From Gemmatimonadota bacterium (GTDB taxonomy: Bacteria > Gemmatimonadota > Gemmatimonadetes > Gemmatimonadales > GWC2-71-9): 40,220 bases of DNA. Positions 30,484-40,220 of the stretch are shown in pieces. Each line of letters begins with the position of its first letter. Position 1 is the stretch's first letter. The translations under genes and the position numbers were made by a program. Where the stretch lies: contig QHTT01000056.1 in assembly GCA_003220935.1 (NCBI GenBank), positions 1 to 40,220 on the forward strand, given 5' to 3'. The notes below the pieces were generated by a model that had not been told where the DNA came from, did no database searches, and saw only the letters and a list, made by a program, of their open reading frames with translations.

Positions 30484-30563
30484 ACGCGGAGCGCGGAACG
30501 CGGAACGCGGAACAGGTGCCCGGTCCACGTACCCGTTCCGCGTTCCGCCTTCCGCGTTCCGAC
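30482..30563. repeat. Family A heptamer dyad repeat, locus 5
   Basis: The left arm at 30482-30513 has GAACGCG units, one of them changed to GAGCGCG, and begins inside the tdk TGA stop. The right arm at 30535-30563 has GTTCCGCGTTCCGCCTTCCG then CGTTCCGAC. It ends 5 bases before the coaE GTG, so it makes up almost the whole intergenic space and coaE has no classical ribosome site. Confidence 0.85.
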
Positions 30564-30567
30564 TTTC

Positions 30568-31563
30568 GTGCTGAACGTCGCCCTCACAGGCAACATCGCC
30601 GCCGGCAAGTCGACCGTCGTCGAGCTGTTCCGGCGCTGGGGCGCGACGATCGTCGACGCCGATGAGCTGGTGCGACAGGCGCAGGCGCCAGGCGGCGAGG
30701 TGCTCGCCGCGATCGTGCGGCGCTTCGGGTCGGACGTCCTCGCCCCGGACGGCTCGCTCGACCGTGCGGCGCTGCGCTCCAAGGTGATGGGCGATCAGGC
30801 CGCGCTCGACGCCCTCAACACGATCGTCCACCCGGCCGTGCGGCGGCGCCGCGACCAGCTCGCGCGCGAGGCGCGCGAGCGCGGCGACGTGCTCGTCGTC
30901 AACGACATCCCGCTGTTGTTCGAGGTGCTCGATCCCGGGGAGTTCGACGCCGTCCTGCTCGTGGACGCGGGGGTGGCGCTGCGCCGCACGCGGCTGCGCG
31001 CGATGCGTGGACTGTCGAACGAAGAGGCCGACCGAATGATCGCCGCGCAGATGCCGGCCGAGCGCAAGCGGCCGCGCAGCCACTTCGTGATCGACAATGA
31101 CGGCTCGGTAGCCGAGCTCGAGCTCGCTGCGCGAGCCGTGTTCAAGGAGCTGCGCCGCCGCGCCGCCCGCGCGGCGCTGGGTCGACCCGCACAGTCGCTG
31201 CTGCTCGCAGCGGAAGGACCGGAGGATCCATCCCTGACCGCGATCGCCAGCCGCTACTCGGACGCCGGGCTGGCGGTGCGCCGGGTCACGGGTGGGAGCG
31301 CGGTCGAGAAGGCACTGGCGCGCGTTGCCGCGCGACCGGACGCGATCGTGGCCACGGCCGCGGCGGCGGCGGCGACCGAGCGCGCGTGGGAGCGCGCCGG
31401 GCGGCCGGGCGTGCTGGTCCACTTGAGCGACGATCCCGACCCGGTAGCGGTGCGGCTGGACGTGCGACCGTGGGGTCACGACCGGCTGCGGCTCACGGAG
31501 CCTGGAGGCCACGGCCTGGCGCCGCGGCCGGACCTGTTCCCCGAGGCCAACCCGTTGGCTTGA
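30568..31563 (+). CDS. coaE: Dephospho-CoA kinase with extra C-terminal domain
   Basis: Residues 1-195 are CoaE, which phosphorylates dephospho-CoA in the last step of CoA synthesis. The P-loop is ALTGNIAAGKSTVVELFRRW, the substrate site VDADELVRQAQAPGGEVL, then LNTIVHPAVRRRRDQLARE and NDIPLLFEVLDPGEFD. Residues from about 197 to 331 (RPAQSLLLAAEGPEDPSLTA ... PDLFPEANPLA) are not part of CoaE. They look like a small alpha/beta domain, with strands in VRRVTGG, DAIVATAAAAAATER and GVLVHLSDDPDPVAV, and its function is not recognised. A fusion or a tail with a separate role is possible. GTG start; the 5' leader is a family A repeat. Confidence 0.9.
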   Translation: MLNVALTGNIAAGKSTVVELFRRWGATIVDADELVRQAQAPGGEVLAAIVRRFGSDVLAPDGSLDRAALRSKVMGDQAALDALNTIVHPAVRRRRDQLAREARERGDVLVVNDIPLLFEVLDPGEFDAVLLVDAGVALRRTRLRAMRGLSNEEADRMIAAQMPAERKRPRSHFVIDNDGSVAELELAARAVFKELRRRAARAALGRPAQSLLLAAEGPEDPSLTAIASRYSDAGLAVRRVTGGSAVEKALARVAARPDAIVATAAAAAATERAWERAGRPGVLVHLSDDPDPVAVRLDVRPWGHDRLRLTEPGGHGLAPRPDLFPEANPLA

Positions 31564-31630
31564 CAGAGGTTTGGTGCTCCGGTAACCTTTCGCCGCCACC
31601 TTCTCAAGCCTGAGCGAGAGCGATCCCTGC

Positions 31631-32020
31631 ATGTCGAAGACGCCGTCCGATTTGCGCTACACCGAGGAGCACGAGTACGTCAAGGAAACCGACGACAAGT
31701 CGGTCGTACAGGTCGGGATCACCGATTACGCGCAGGGGGAGTTAGGCGATGTCGTGTACGTGGACTTGCCGAAAGTGGGCGCCACGTTCGGGCGGATGGA
31801 CGTGTTCGGGACGATCGAGGCGGTGAAGGCGGTCTCGGAGCTGTACGCCCCACTCGCCGGCACGGTGACGGCGGTCAACCCGGCGCTCGAAGGCGACCCC
31901 GCGCTCGTCAACCGCGACCCCTATGGCGAGGGCTGGATGATCAAGCTCCGGGTCAAGAACCCGAAGGAGCTCGACGAGCTCTTGGGGAGCGAGGAGTACA
32001 AGAAGCATATTGGCGAATAG
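31631..32020 (+). CDS. gcvH: Glycine cleavage system H protein
   Basis: A 129-residue lipoyl carrier. The lipoyl-lysine motif is FGTIEAVKAVSELYAPLAG (Lys66). The surrounding hallmarks are RYTEEHEYVK, VGITDYAQGELGDVVYVDLP and DPYGEGWMIKLRV. GcvH shuttles the aminomethyl group of glycine between the P, T and L proteins. It starts 67 bases after coaE and is followed by gcvP, with lplA further on that can attach its lipoyl group. No glycine riboswitch is seen in the 67-base leader. Confidence 0.97.
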   Translation: MSKTPSDLRYTEEHEYVKETDDKSVVQVGITDYAQGELGDVVYVDLPKVGATFGRMDVFGTIEAVKAVSELYAPLAGTVTAVNPALEGDPALVNRDPYGEGWMIKLRVKNPKELDELLGSEEYKKHIGE

Positions 32021-32071
32021 CGCCCGGCCGGTCCCACATCCTTTCCTGAGAGCTCGCAGCGAGACATCCGA

Positions 32072-34949
<2,878 letters not shown>

Positions 34950-34969
<20 letters not shown>

Positions 34970-35801
34970 GACAGCGAAGGAAGGTTGGAACGATGGAACC
35001 AGGGAGCGTGAGGCACCTGTTCCACCCGTCCATCTTTCCATCTGTCCGTCGGGCCGCCCGGGTGCCGAGAACATGGCGATCGATGCAGGGCTGCTCGAGC
35101 AAGCCGACCAGACGTCCCGCGTCTTCCTCCGGCTGTACTGCTTCGTCCCGTCGTGCCTCTCGTTCGGGCGGAACGAGCCGGCCCGCAAGCGCTACGACCG
35201 CGACGCGATAGCACGTCTCGGGATCGATGTGGTACGCCGCCCCACGGGGGGCCGCGCCGTGTGGCACGAGCATGAGGTGACATACGCCGTCGCGGGACCC
35301 ATCACAGCGTTCGGGGTCGACTCCGGTAGGGGCGCAGCATGCTGCGCCCCTACGTACCGTGCGATCCACCGGCGGCTCGCCGCGGCGCTGCGCACGCTGG
35401 GCGTGGACGCCACGCTGGCTCCCGACCACCATCTACCGTCCTCTACCGGTCTCCAGCGCCTCAACTCCTGCTTCGCCGCGCCCACCGGAGGCGAGGTGCT
35501 CGTCGCCGGGCGCAAGCTCATCGGCTCGGCGCAGCTGCGACACGGGCAGGCGTTTCTGCAACACGGCTCGATTCTGCTGGACGGCTCACAGGACGTGATC
35601 GAGTCCGTCAGCCGCAAGCCGCAAGCGGCAAGCGCGGCCACTACGCTGAGCGCCGCGCTGGGGCGCTCCGTGACCTGGGACGAGGTCGCGGACGCGATAA
35701 TCACTTCCTGGGGGGACGACATCACCGCCACCACCCTGCACCGACCTCCACCGGCCTCCACCGGCCGCTTTTCCGACCCCGCATGGACCTGGCGCCGCTA
35801 G
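34950..35801 (+). CDS. lplA: Lipoate-protein ligase A-like enzyme, carrying three inserted repeats
   Basis: A 283-residue lipoate/octanoate ligase or transferase likely to load GcvH. Core blocks are [36 protein letters not shown] and [20 protein letters not shown] (catalytic-type Lys189). Three parts look foreign: residues 10-37, which come from an octamer dyad repeat (34979-35049); [11 protein letters not shown] from the 28-bp palindrome; and [12 protein letters not shown] from a heptamer array. Without them the protein would be near the usual 235 residues. ATG 34950, inside the last 20 bases of gcvP, has GGAGG upstream. ATG 35073 is the alternative but drops the conserved PGAEN. Confidence 0.85.
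34979..35049. repeat. Family D octamer dyad repeat at lplA start
   Basis: The left arm has period-8 units GGAAGGTT, GGAACGAT and GGAACCAG at 34979-35002. The right arm has TGTTCCAC, CCGTCCAT, CTTTCCAT and CTGTCCGT at 35018-35049. It has the same array-spacer-inverted array design as families A-C but with an 8-base unit. It lies across the gcvP/lplA junction and encodes the lplA N-terminus. Confidence 0.7.
35326..35353. repeat. 28-bp palindrome inside lplA (copy 3)
   Basis: A perfect 28-base palindrome centred between 35339 and 35340 (ends GTAGGGG and CCCCTAC, core GCGCAGCATGCTGCGC). It is in frame as [11 protein letters not shown], a reading frame different from the other two copies. Confidence 0.9.
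35607..35634. repeat. Family C heptamer array inside lplA
   Basis: Units GTCAGCC, GCAAGCC, GCAAGCG and GCAAGCG, exactly four, encoding [10 protein letters not shown]. It is similar to the array at 28549-28576, which encodes ISRQPSAAS. Confidence 0.7.
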
Positions 35802-35813
35802 GGGCGCGGTAGA

Positions 35814-37499
35814 ATGTTACGCGCGATGGCGTTCACTCGACCACCTGTCCGCCTCCCCGCCCACGTCGCCCTGGTGGGCGTGGTGCTGGTCGCGCTCACC
35901 GGCTGCGAGCGCCGCCGTGGCTGCGCCGGCGATTACTGCGGCACGCTGGTGTTCGCCGCGGCGGGGGAGCCCGACATCCTGCTCCCCCCCGTGACCCAGC
36001 AACAATACGCCCTGGACATCTTCGGGCAGGTCTTCTTGAAGCTCGCGGACCTGGGGCTCTCGCAGAACACGATCGGCGACGAGGATTTCCAACCTCGGCT
36101 CGCGCAGCGGTGGGAGTGGGACGACCCGCTCACACTCGTGTTTCACCTCGATCCGCGCGCCCGTTGGCAGGACGGGCAGTCCGTGACCGCGGCCGACGTC
36201 GCGTTCACGTTCGACATCTACACCGACTCGCTCGTGAACTCGCCGTTCCGCTCGTCGTTGCGCACGATCAGCGCGGTCACCACGCGGGACTCGCTCACCG
36301 CCGTCTTCCGGTTCCACGCCCGGTATCCGGAGATGTTCTACGACGCGGTGAACCATATGCACATACTGCCGGCACATCTGCTGCGCCCGGTGCCGCGCTC
36401 CCAGTGGCGCAGCGCGGCGTTCGGGCGGGCCCCGGTGGGCGACGGTCCCTACCGTTTCGTGGTATGGAAGGCGGGCGAGAGCGTCGAGCTCACGGCGGAT
36501 TCGACCTTCTTCCTCGGCCGACCGCACATCCGGCGCCTCATCTGGCGGTTCACTCCCAACCTCCAGGTTGCGGTCACGCAGGTGATCGCGGGCGACGCGG
36601 ATGCGGTGGAAGTGCTCGGCCCTCCCGACAACGTGAAACGGGCCCAGGTAGCGGCCAACCTGGCCTTGTACCCGTACCGCGGGGAGCTGTACGGGTTCCT
36701 CGCGTTCAATCTGTCCACCAACGGAGACACCACGAAGCCGCATCCGCTCTTCGGGGACCGTCAGCTGCGGCGCGCCCTAGCGATGGCGGTGGACCGCGAA
36801 GGCCTGCGCAAGAGTGTGTGGGGCGACCTCGCGCAGGTCCCACCCGGCCCGCTCGCCCGCCTCTGGTCCATCTGGGACCCCGAGACCCGCCAGCTGCCCT
36901 ACGACACCGCCCAGGCCGCGCGCATGCTCACCTGGCTCGGCTGGCGCGACTCGAACGGCGACGGCATCCGGGACCGGGACGGCCAGCCGTTGGCGTTCCG
37001 CATCCTCGTGCCCACGACGAGCGCACTGCGCCGCCAGTACGCCGTGCTGTTGCAGGAGCAGTTCCGTCGCATCGGCGCGGATGTGCAGCTGGACGAGGTC
37101 GAGTTCGGCGTTTTCGACGGGCGCACGCAGGCGGGCCGGTTCGACGCGGCCGTGATCGCCCGGCAGGCCGATCCCACGCCGACGTCGTCCCTCCCGCAGG
37201 TGTGGACGACCGCGGGACGCTCCAACGCAGGCCGCTACGCTAGTCCCGTGTTCGACCGCCTGGTGGACCAGGCCAGCGCCGCGCCGCGCCGCGACGCCGC
37301 CAAGGCACTGTGGCGTCGCGCCATCGAGACCCTGAACCAGGACGCACCGGCGGTCTTCCTGTACGCGCCGGACAACGTGGCGGCGGTGAATCGCCGGGTG
37401 ACGGACGTCGTGATCCGGCCGGACGACTACTGGGCGCTGGTGCGTACCTGGCGCATCCCCGCCGACCAGCTGACCGATCGAGACCGCGCGGAGCCCTAG
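35814..37499 (+). CDS. Peptide ABC transporter substrate-binding lipoprotein (SBP family 5)
   Basis: A 561-residue DppA/OppA-type binding protein. The lipoprotein signal ends at LVALTGC (Cys31 from ATG 35814, Cys27 from ATG 35826). Typical SBP_bac_5 blocks follow: LAQRWEWDDPLTLVFHLDP, ARWQDGQSVTAADVAFTFDI, FGRAPVGDGPYRFVVWKAGE, and LGWRDSNGDGIRDRDGQPL. It would capture peptides or a related ligand in the periplasm for the permeases directly downstream. The start lies 12 bases after lplA. Its TAG stop abuts the GTG of the first permease with no gap. Confidence 0.93.
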   Translation: MLRAMAFTRPPVRLPAHVALVGVVLVALTGCERRRGCAGDYCGTLVFAAAGEPDILLPPVTQQQYALDIFGQVFLKLADLGLSQNTIGDEDFQPRLAQRWEWDDPLTLVFHLDPRARWQDGQSVTAADVAFTFDIYTDSLVNSPFRSSLRTISAVTTRDSLTAVFRFHARYPEMFYDAVNHMHILPAHLLRPVPRSQWRSAAFGRAPVGDGPYRFVVWKAGESVELTADSTFFLGRPHIRRLIWRFTPNLQVAVTQVIAGDADAVEVLGPPDNVKRAQVAANLALYPYRGELYGFLAFNLSTNGDTTKPHPLFGDRQLRRALAMAVDREGLRKSVWGDLAQVPPGPLARLWSIWDPETRQLPYDTAQAARMLTWLGWRDSNGDGIRDRDGQPLAFRILVPTTSALRRQYAVLLQEQFRRIGADVQLDEVEFGVFDGRTQAGRFDAAVIARQADPTPTSSLPQVWTTAGRSNAGRYASPVFDRLVDQASAAPRRDAAKALWRRAIETLNQDAPAVFLYAPDNVAAVNRRVTDVVIRPDDYWALVRTWRIPADQLTDRDRAEP

Positions 37500-38480
37500 G
37501 TGACGGCGTGGCTCGTGCGGCGTCTCGCCGCCGCGATCGCCATCGTCTTTGCGGTCGTCACGATCACCTTCGTGCTCATCCACCTCGCGCCGGGGACGCC
37601 GTTCGGCGCAGACGAGCAGCACCAGCAGGATCCGGAGGTGATCGCGCGGCTGGTCCGCCAGTTCGGCCTCGATCAGCCGTTGCCGGTGCAGTACGTGCTG
37701 TATCTCCGCAACCTCCTGCGTGGCGAGCTGGGACAATCGTTTTCCCAGCATCGGCCGGTCGCGGACGCCATCGCGGACACCATCCCGCCCACCCTGACCC
37801 TCGCGGGTGCGGCGCTCGTCGTCGACTTTGCGATCGGGCTCGCGCTCGGCGTATATCAGGCCGTGCGGCCACGGCGCTTCGGCGACATCGTGCTCGGCAA
37901 CGTCGCGCTGTTCTTCCATTCGCTGCCGACCTTCTGGCTGGGACTCGTCTTGCTGCTCGTCTTCGGCCAATGGCTGCACGTCTTTCCGGTCGGGGGCATG
38001 CGTGACCCGGTGCTGTGCCCGAGCGTCACGAGCGCGCGCTGCCTCGGGGACGTCGTGTGGCACCTCGCGCTGCCGGCGCTGACGCTCGGCCTGGTCGGCG
38101 CGGCAGGGACGGCACGCTACCAGCGGGCCGCGATGCTCGAGGTCGTGGGCGAGGACTACGTCCGGACCGCGCGCGCCAAGGGCCTCGGGGAGCGTCGCGT
38201 CCTGCTGGTGCATGCGCTGCGTAACGCGCTGCTCCCGTTCATCACGCTGATCGGCCTCGCCTTCCCGTTCCTGTTGACCGGCGCCGTGCTCGTCGAAACG
38301 GTGTTCGCCTGGCCGGGCATGGGTCGGCTGTCGGTGGGGGCGATCTTTCAGCGCGATTACCCGCTCGTTACCGGGGCCGCGCTCGTGGCGACCGGGGCCG
38401 TGGTCTTGGGCAGCGTGCTGGCGGACGTCCTGTACGCCGTCGCGGACCCTCGGCTGCGCGCGCCCGGGGGGGCGAGGTGA
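37500..38480 (+). CDS. Peptide ABC transporter permease, DppB type
   Basis: A 326-residue integral membrane permease, starting from GTG directly after the upstream stop. The first helix is ARGIN-rich at its edge (MTAWLVRRLAAAIAIVFAVV). Five further membrane segments follow. The cytoplasmic EAA-type coupling loop is EVVGEDYVRTARAKGLGERR, which contacts the ATPase. FFHSLPTFWLGLVLLLVFG and ETVFAWPGMGRLSVGAIFQR are hallmarks of DppB/OppB. It overlaps the next permease by 4 bases. Confidence 0.95.
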   Translation: MTAWLVRRLAAAIAIVFAVVTITFVLIHLAPGTPFGADEQHQQDPEVIARLVRQFGLDQPLPVQYVLYLRNLLRGELGQSFSQHRPVADAIADTIPPTLTLAGAALVVDFAIGLALGVYQAVRPRRFGDIVLGNVALFFHSLPTFWLGLVLLLVFGQWLHVFPVGGMRDPVLCPSVTSARCLGDVVWHLALPALTLGLVGAAGTARYQRAAMLEVVGEDYVRTARAKGLGERRVLLVHALRNALLPFITLIGLAFPFLLTGAVLVETVFAWPGMGRLSVGAIFQRDYPLVTGAALVATGAVVLGSVLADVLYAVADPRLRAPGGAR

Positions 38481-39421
38481 CTGTCTGGACGTGGCTCGCG
38501 CTCGCTGGCGCGATCGTCGTGGCGCTGGTCGCGGCGGCCCAGGTGCGGCGCCATGCCGCGGCGCGGGCAGCAGGTCGGCGGTTCCTGCGGCACCCGACGG
38601 CGTCGCTGGGCGTGTTCATCCTGGCCTTCTTCGTCACGCTGGCGCTGGCCGCGCCCTTAGTCGCACCCTACGACCCCACCCGGCAGCTCGACCCCGTGCA
38701 CTTGCAGAACCAGCCCCCGTCGCTCCGCTTCCTGCTCGGCACGGACGTCTACGGCCGCGATGTGTGGAGCCGTCTCGTGTACGGGGCCCGCCTCTCGCTC
38801 GGCATCGGCACCCTCGCGATGCTCGTGGCGGTGACGGTCGGCGCGGGCGTGGGAGCGCTCGCGGGGTACTTCCGCCACTGGCTGGACGCGATCCTGATGC
38901 GCGGCGTCGACGTCGGGCTCGCCGTGCCGCGGATCTTCGTGCTGCTCATGGCCGTGGCGCTGTGGGAGCGGCTGCCGCTCGCCGCGCTGGTGCTGCTGAT
39001 CGGACTCACGGGGTGGTTCGTCACGAGCCGGCTGGTGCGCGCCGAGGTGCTGTCGCTGCGTGAGCGGGAGTTCGTGGCGGCGGCGCAGGCCGTGGGCGCC
39101 GGACCGACGCGCGTCATCTTTCGCCACGTCCTGCCCAACGCCGCCGCGCCGATCATCGTGTCGGCGGCGCTCGGCATCGGCAACGTCATCCTGCTCGAGG
39201 CCGGGCTGTCCTTTCTCGGCATCGGCGTCCCCTCGCCGTTGCCGAGCTGGGGCAGCATGATCCACGACGGCTGGCAGTGGATCGTCGCGGCGCCCTGGAC
39301 GTCGGGGTTCCCCGGCCTCGCCATCGCGTTCGTCGTGATGGCGCTCAACGCGGTGGGCGACGGGTTGCGCGACGCCCTCGATCCTCGCGACACCCTCGAC
39401 CCTCGCAAGGAAGGGACGTGA
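38477..39421 (+). CDS. Peptide ABC transporter permease, DppC type
   Basis: A 314-residue partner permease from GTG 38477. After an N-terminal helix and a basic linker comes the family block [20 protein letters not shown] and [17 protein letters not shown], then [20 protein letters not shown], a DppC hallmark. The coupling loop is [20 protein letters not shown], followed by [20 protein letters not shown] and [20 protein letters not shown]. It forms the heterodimeric channel with the preceding permease and overlaps the ATPase gene by 4 bases. The C-terminus DPRDTLDPR repeats DPRxTLDPR twice. Confidence 0.95.
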   Translation: MTVWTWLALAGAIVVALVAAAQVRRHAAARAAGRRFLRHPTASLGVFILAFFVTLALAAPLVAPYDPTRQLDPVHLQNQPPSLRFLLGTDVYGRDVWSRLVYGARLSLGIGTLAMLVAVTVGAGVGALAGYFRHWLDAILMRGVDVGLAVPRIFVLLMAVALWERLPLAALVLLIGLTGWFVTSRLVRAEVLSLREREFVAAAQAVGAGPTRVIFRHVLPNAAAPIIVSAALGIGNVILLEAGLSFLGIGVPSPLPSWGSMIHDGWQWIVAAPWTSGFPGLAIAFVVMALNAVGDGLRDALDPRDTLDPRKEGT

Positions 39422-40220
39422 CGGAGCCCCTGCTCCACGTGCGCGATCTCAAGACGTACTTCGTCACCGAGCATGGCGGCGGCACGGCCCGCGCGGTGGA
39501 CGGCGTGTCGTTCGACGTGTACCCCGGCGAGACGCTGGGACTCGTGGGCGAGTCCGGCTGCGGCAAGACCGTGACGTCGCTCTCCATCCTCCGGCTGATA
39601 CCCGAGCCCCCCGGTCACATTCGTCCCGGCAGCTTCATCGAGTTCGAGGGGCGCAACCTCCTGACCTTGGCCCCCAAAGAGCTGCGCGCCATCCGCGGCA
39701 ACCGGATCGCGATGATCTTCCAGGAGCCGATGACGTCACTCAACCCGGTGTTCACGGTCGGCGACCAGATCGCCGAAGCGGCCATCGTGCATCAGCGCCT
39801 ATCGCGCCGGGCGGCCCGGGCGCGCGCCGTGGAGATGTTGTCGCTGGTCGGCATCCCCGACCCGCAGGAGCGCGTCGATCACTATCCCCACCAGATGAGC
39901 GGTGGCATGCGCCAGCGGGTGATGATCGCCATGGCACTCATTTGCCGTCCCCAGCTCCTGATCGCCGACGAGCCGACGACCGCGCTCGACGTCACGATCC
40001 AGGCACAGATCCTGGAGCTCCTCGACCGGTTGCAACGCGAGCTCGGCATGGCGGTCATGCTGATCACCCACGACCTCGGGGTCGTGGCCGGCAGCGCCGA
40101 CCGCGTAGTCGTCATGTACGCCGGACAGGTCGTGGAGCAGGCACCGACGCGGCAGCTGTTCGCGCGTCCGCTGCACCCCTACACCGAAGGCTTGCTCGCC
40201 TCAGTGCCGCGGCTCGACAC
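39418..40220 (+). CDS. Peptide ABC transporter ATP-binding protein, DppD type (partial)
   Basis: The frame opens at GTG 39418 and leaves the window still open after about 267 residues, so the C-terminal oligopeptide-binding tail is missing. Walker A is [17 protein letters not shown], the Q-loop [16 protein letters not shown], the ABC signature [19 protein letters not shown], Walker [18 protein letters not shown], and the His switch [18 protein letters not shown]. It energises the transporter with the DppB/DppC pair. A DppF-type partner ATPase would be expected further right. Confidence 0.95.
   Translation, partial: MTEPLLHVRDLKTYFVTEHGGGTARAVDGVSFDVYPGETLGLVGESGCGKTVTSLSILRLIPEPPGHIRPGSFIEFEGRNLLTLAPKELRAIRGNRIAMIFQEPMTSLNPVFTVGDQIAEAAIVHQRLSRRAARARAVEMLSLVGIPDPQERVDHYPHQMSGGMRQRVMIAMALICRPQLLIADEPTTALDVTIQAQILELLDRLQRELGMAVMLITHDLGVVAGSADRVVVMYAGQVVEQAPTRQLFARPLHPYTEGLLASVPRLD

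Noticed and set aside
31564-31630. Glycine riboswitch ahead of gcvH
   Set aside because: Only 67 bases are available and no conserved aptamer pairing is visible.

Overview
The window is about 40 kb of very GC-rich bacterial DNA, packed with genes and using GTG starts often. Secreted BNR/YCF48-type beta-propellers, TolB-N/TPR proteins, a P1 peptidase and an M24 peptidase behind a Tat-like signal fit Gemmatimonadota or a neighbouring environmental phylum. That placement is inference from gene content. I see no rRNA, tRNA, CRISPR, phage or transposase.

Layout. (1) 1-2086, minus strand: a broken GTP cyclohydrolase I, an SDR oxidoreductase and a partial secreted propeller protein. (2) 2126-12177: a CaCA-type antiporter, a 53-residue membrane protein, a subtilase lipoprotein, a Bor-like lipoprotein, a 913-residue propeller protein and two tandem TolB-N/TPR paralogues. 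(3) 23742-12213, minus strand: one long tightly packed run of an unknown protein, an O-methyltransferase, a UbiG-like methyltransferase, NurA, HerA, a lipoprotein, SbcD/Mre11, SbcC/Rad50 (frameshifted at the zinc hook), a GNAT protein and an anion permease. The centre is an Mre11-Rad50-HerA-NurA end-resection set, an arrangement best known from archaea. (4) 23814-29674: M24 peptidase, class I/II aminotransferase, P1 peptidase, a helicase-like protein without catalytic motifs but with a DbpA RNA-binding domain, a zinc-ribbon membrane protein and HU. (5) 29962-40220, plus strand: thymidine kinase, CoaE with a C-terminal extension, GcvH, GcvP, lipoate-protein ligase and a dipeptide/oligopeptide ABC transporter cut by the window end. 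GcvH, GcvP and the ligase form a glycine-cleavage group: the ligase can supply the lipoyl group that GcvH carries. GcvT is not here.

The most unusual content is a dense population of small repeats. Tandem 7-mers or 8-mers are arranged as an array, a short spacer and the inverted array (families A-D below). They fill spaces between genes, abut or contribute stop and start codons, and extend into N-termini and signal peptides. A separate 28-bp palindrome sits inside three unrelated reading frames without breaking them. lplA carries three kinds of repeat at once. This resembles cyanobacterial STRR heptamers and Rickettsia palindromic elements in architecture, but not in sequence as far as I can tell by eye.

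Three genes (folE, sbcC and the M24 peptidase) have frame breaks, two of them with apparent loss of internal sequence. Real decay and assembly error cannot be told apart from the sequence alone.
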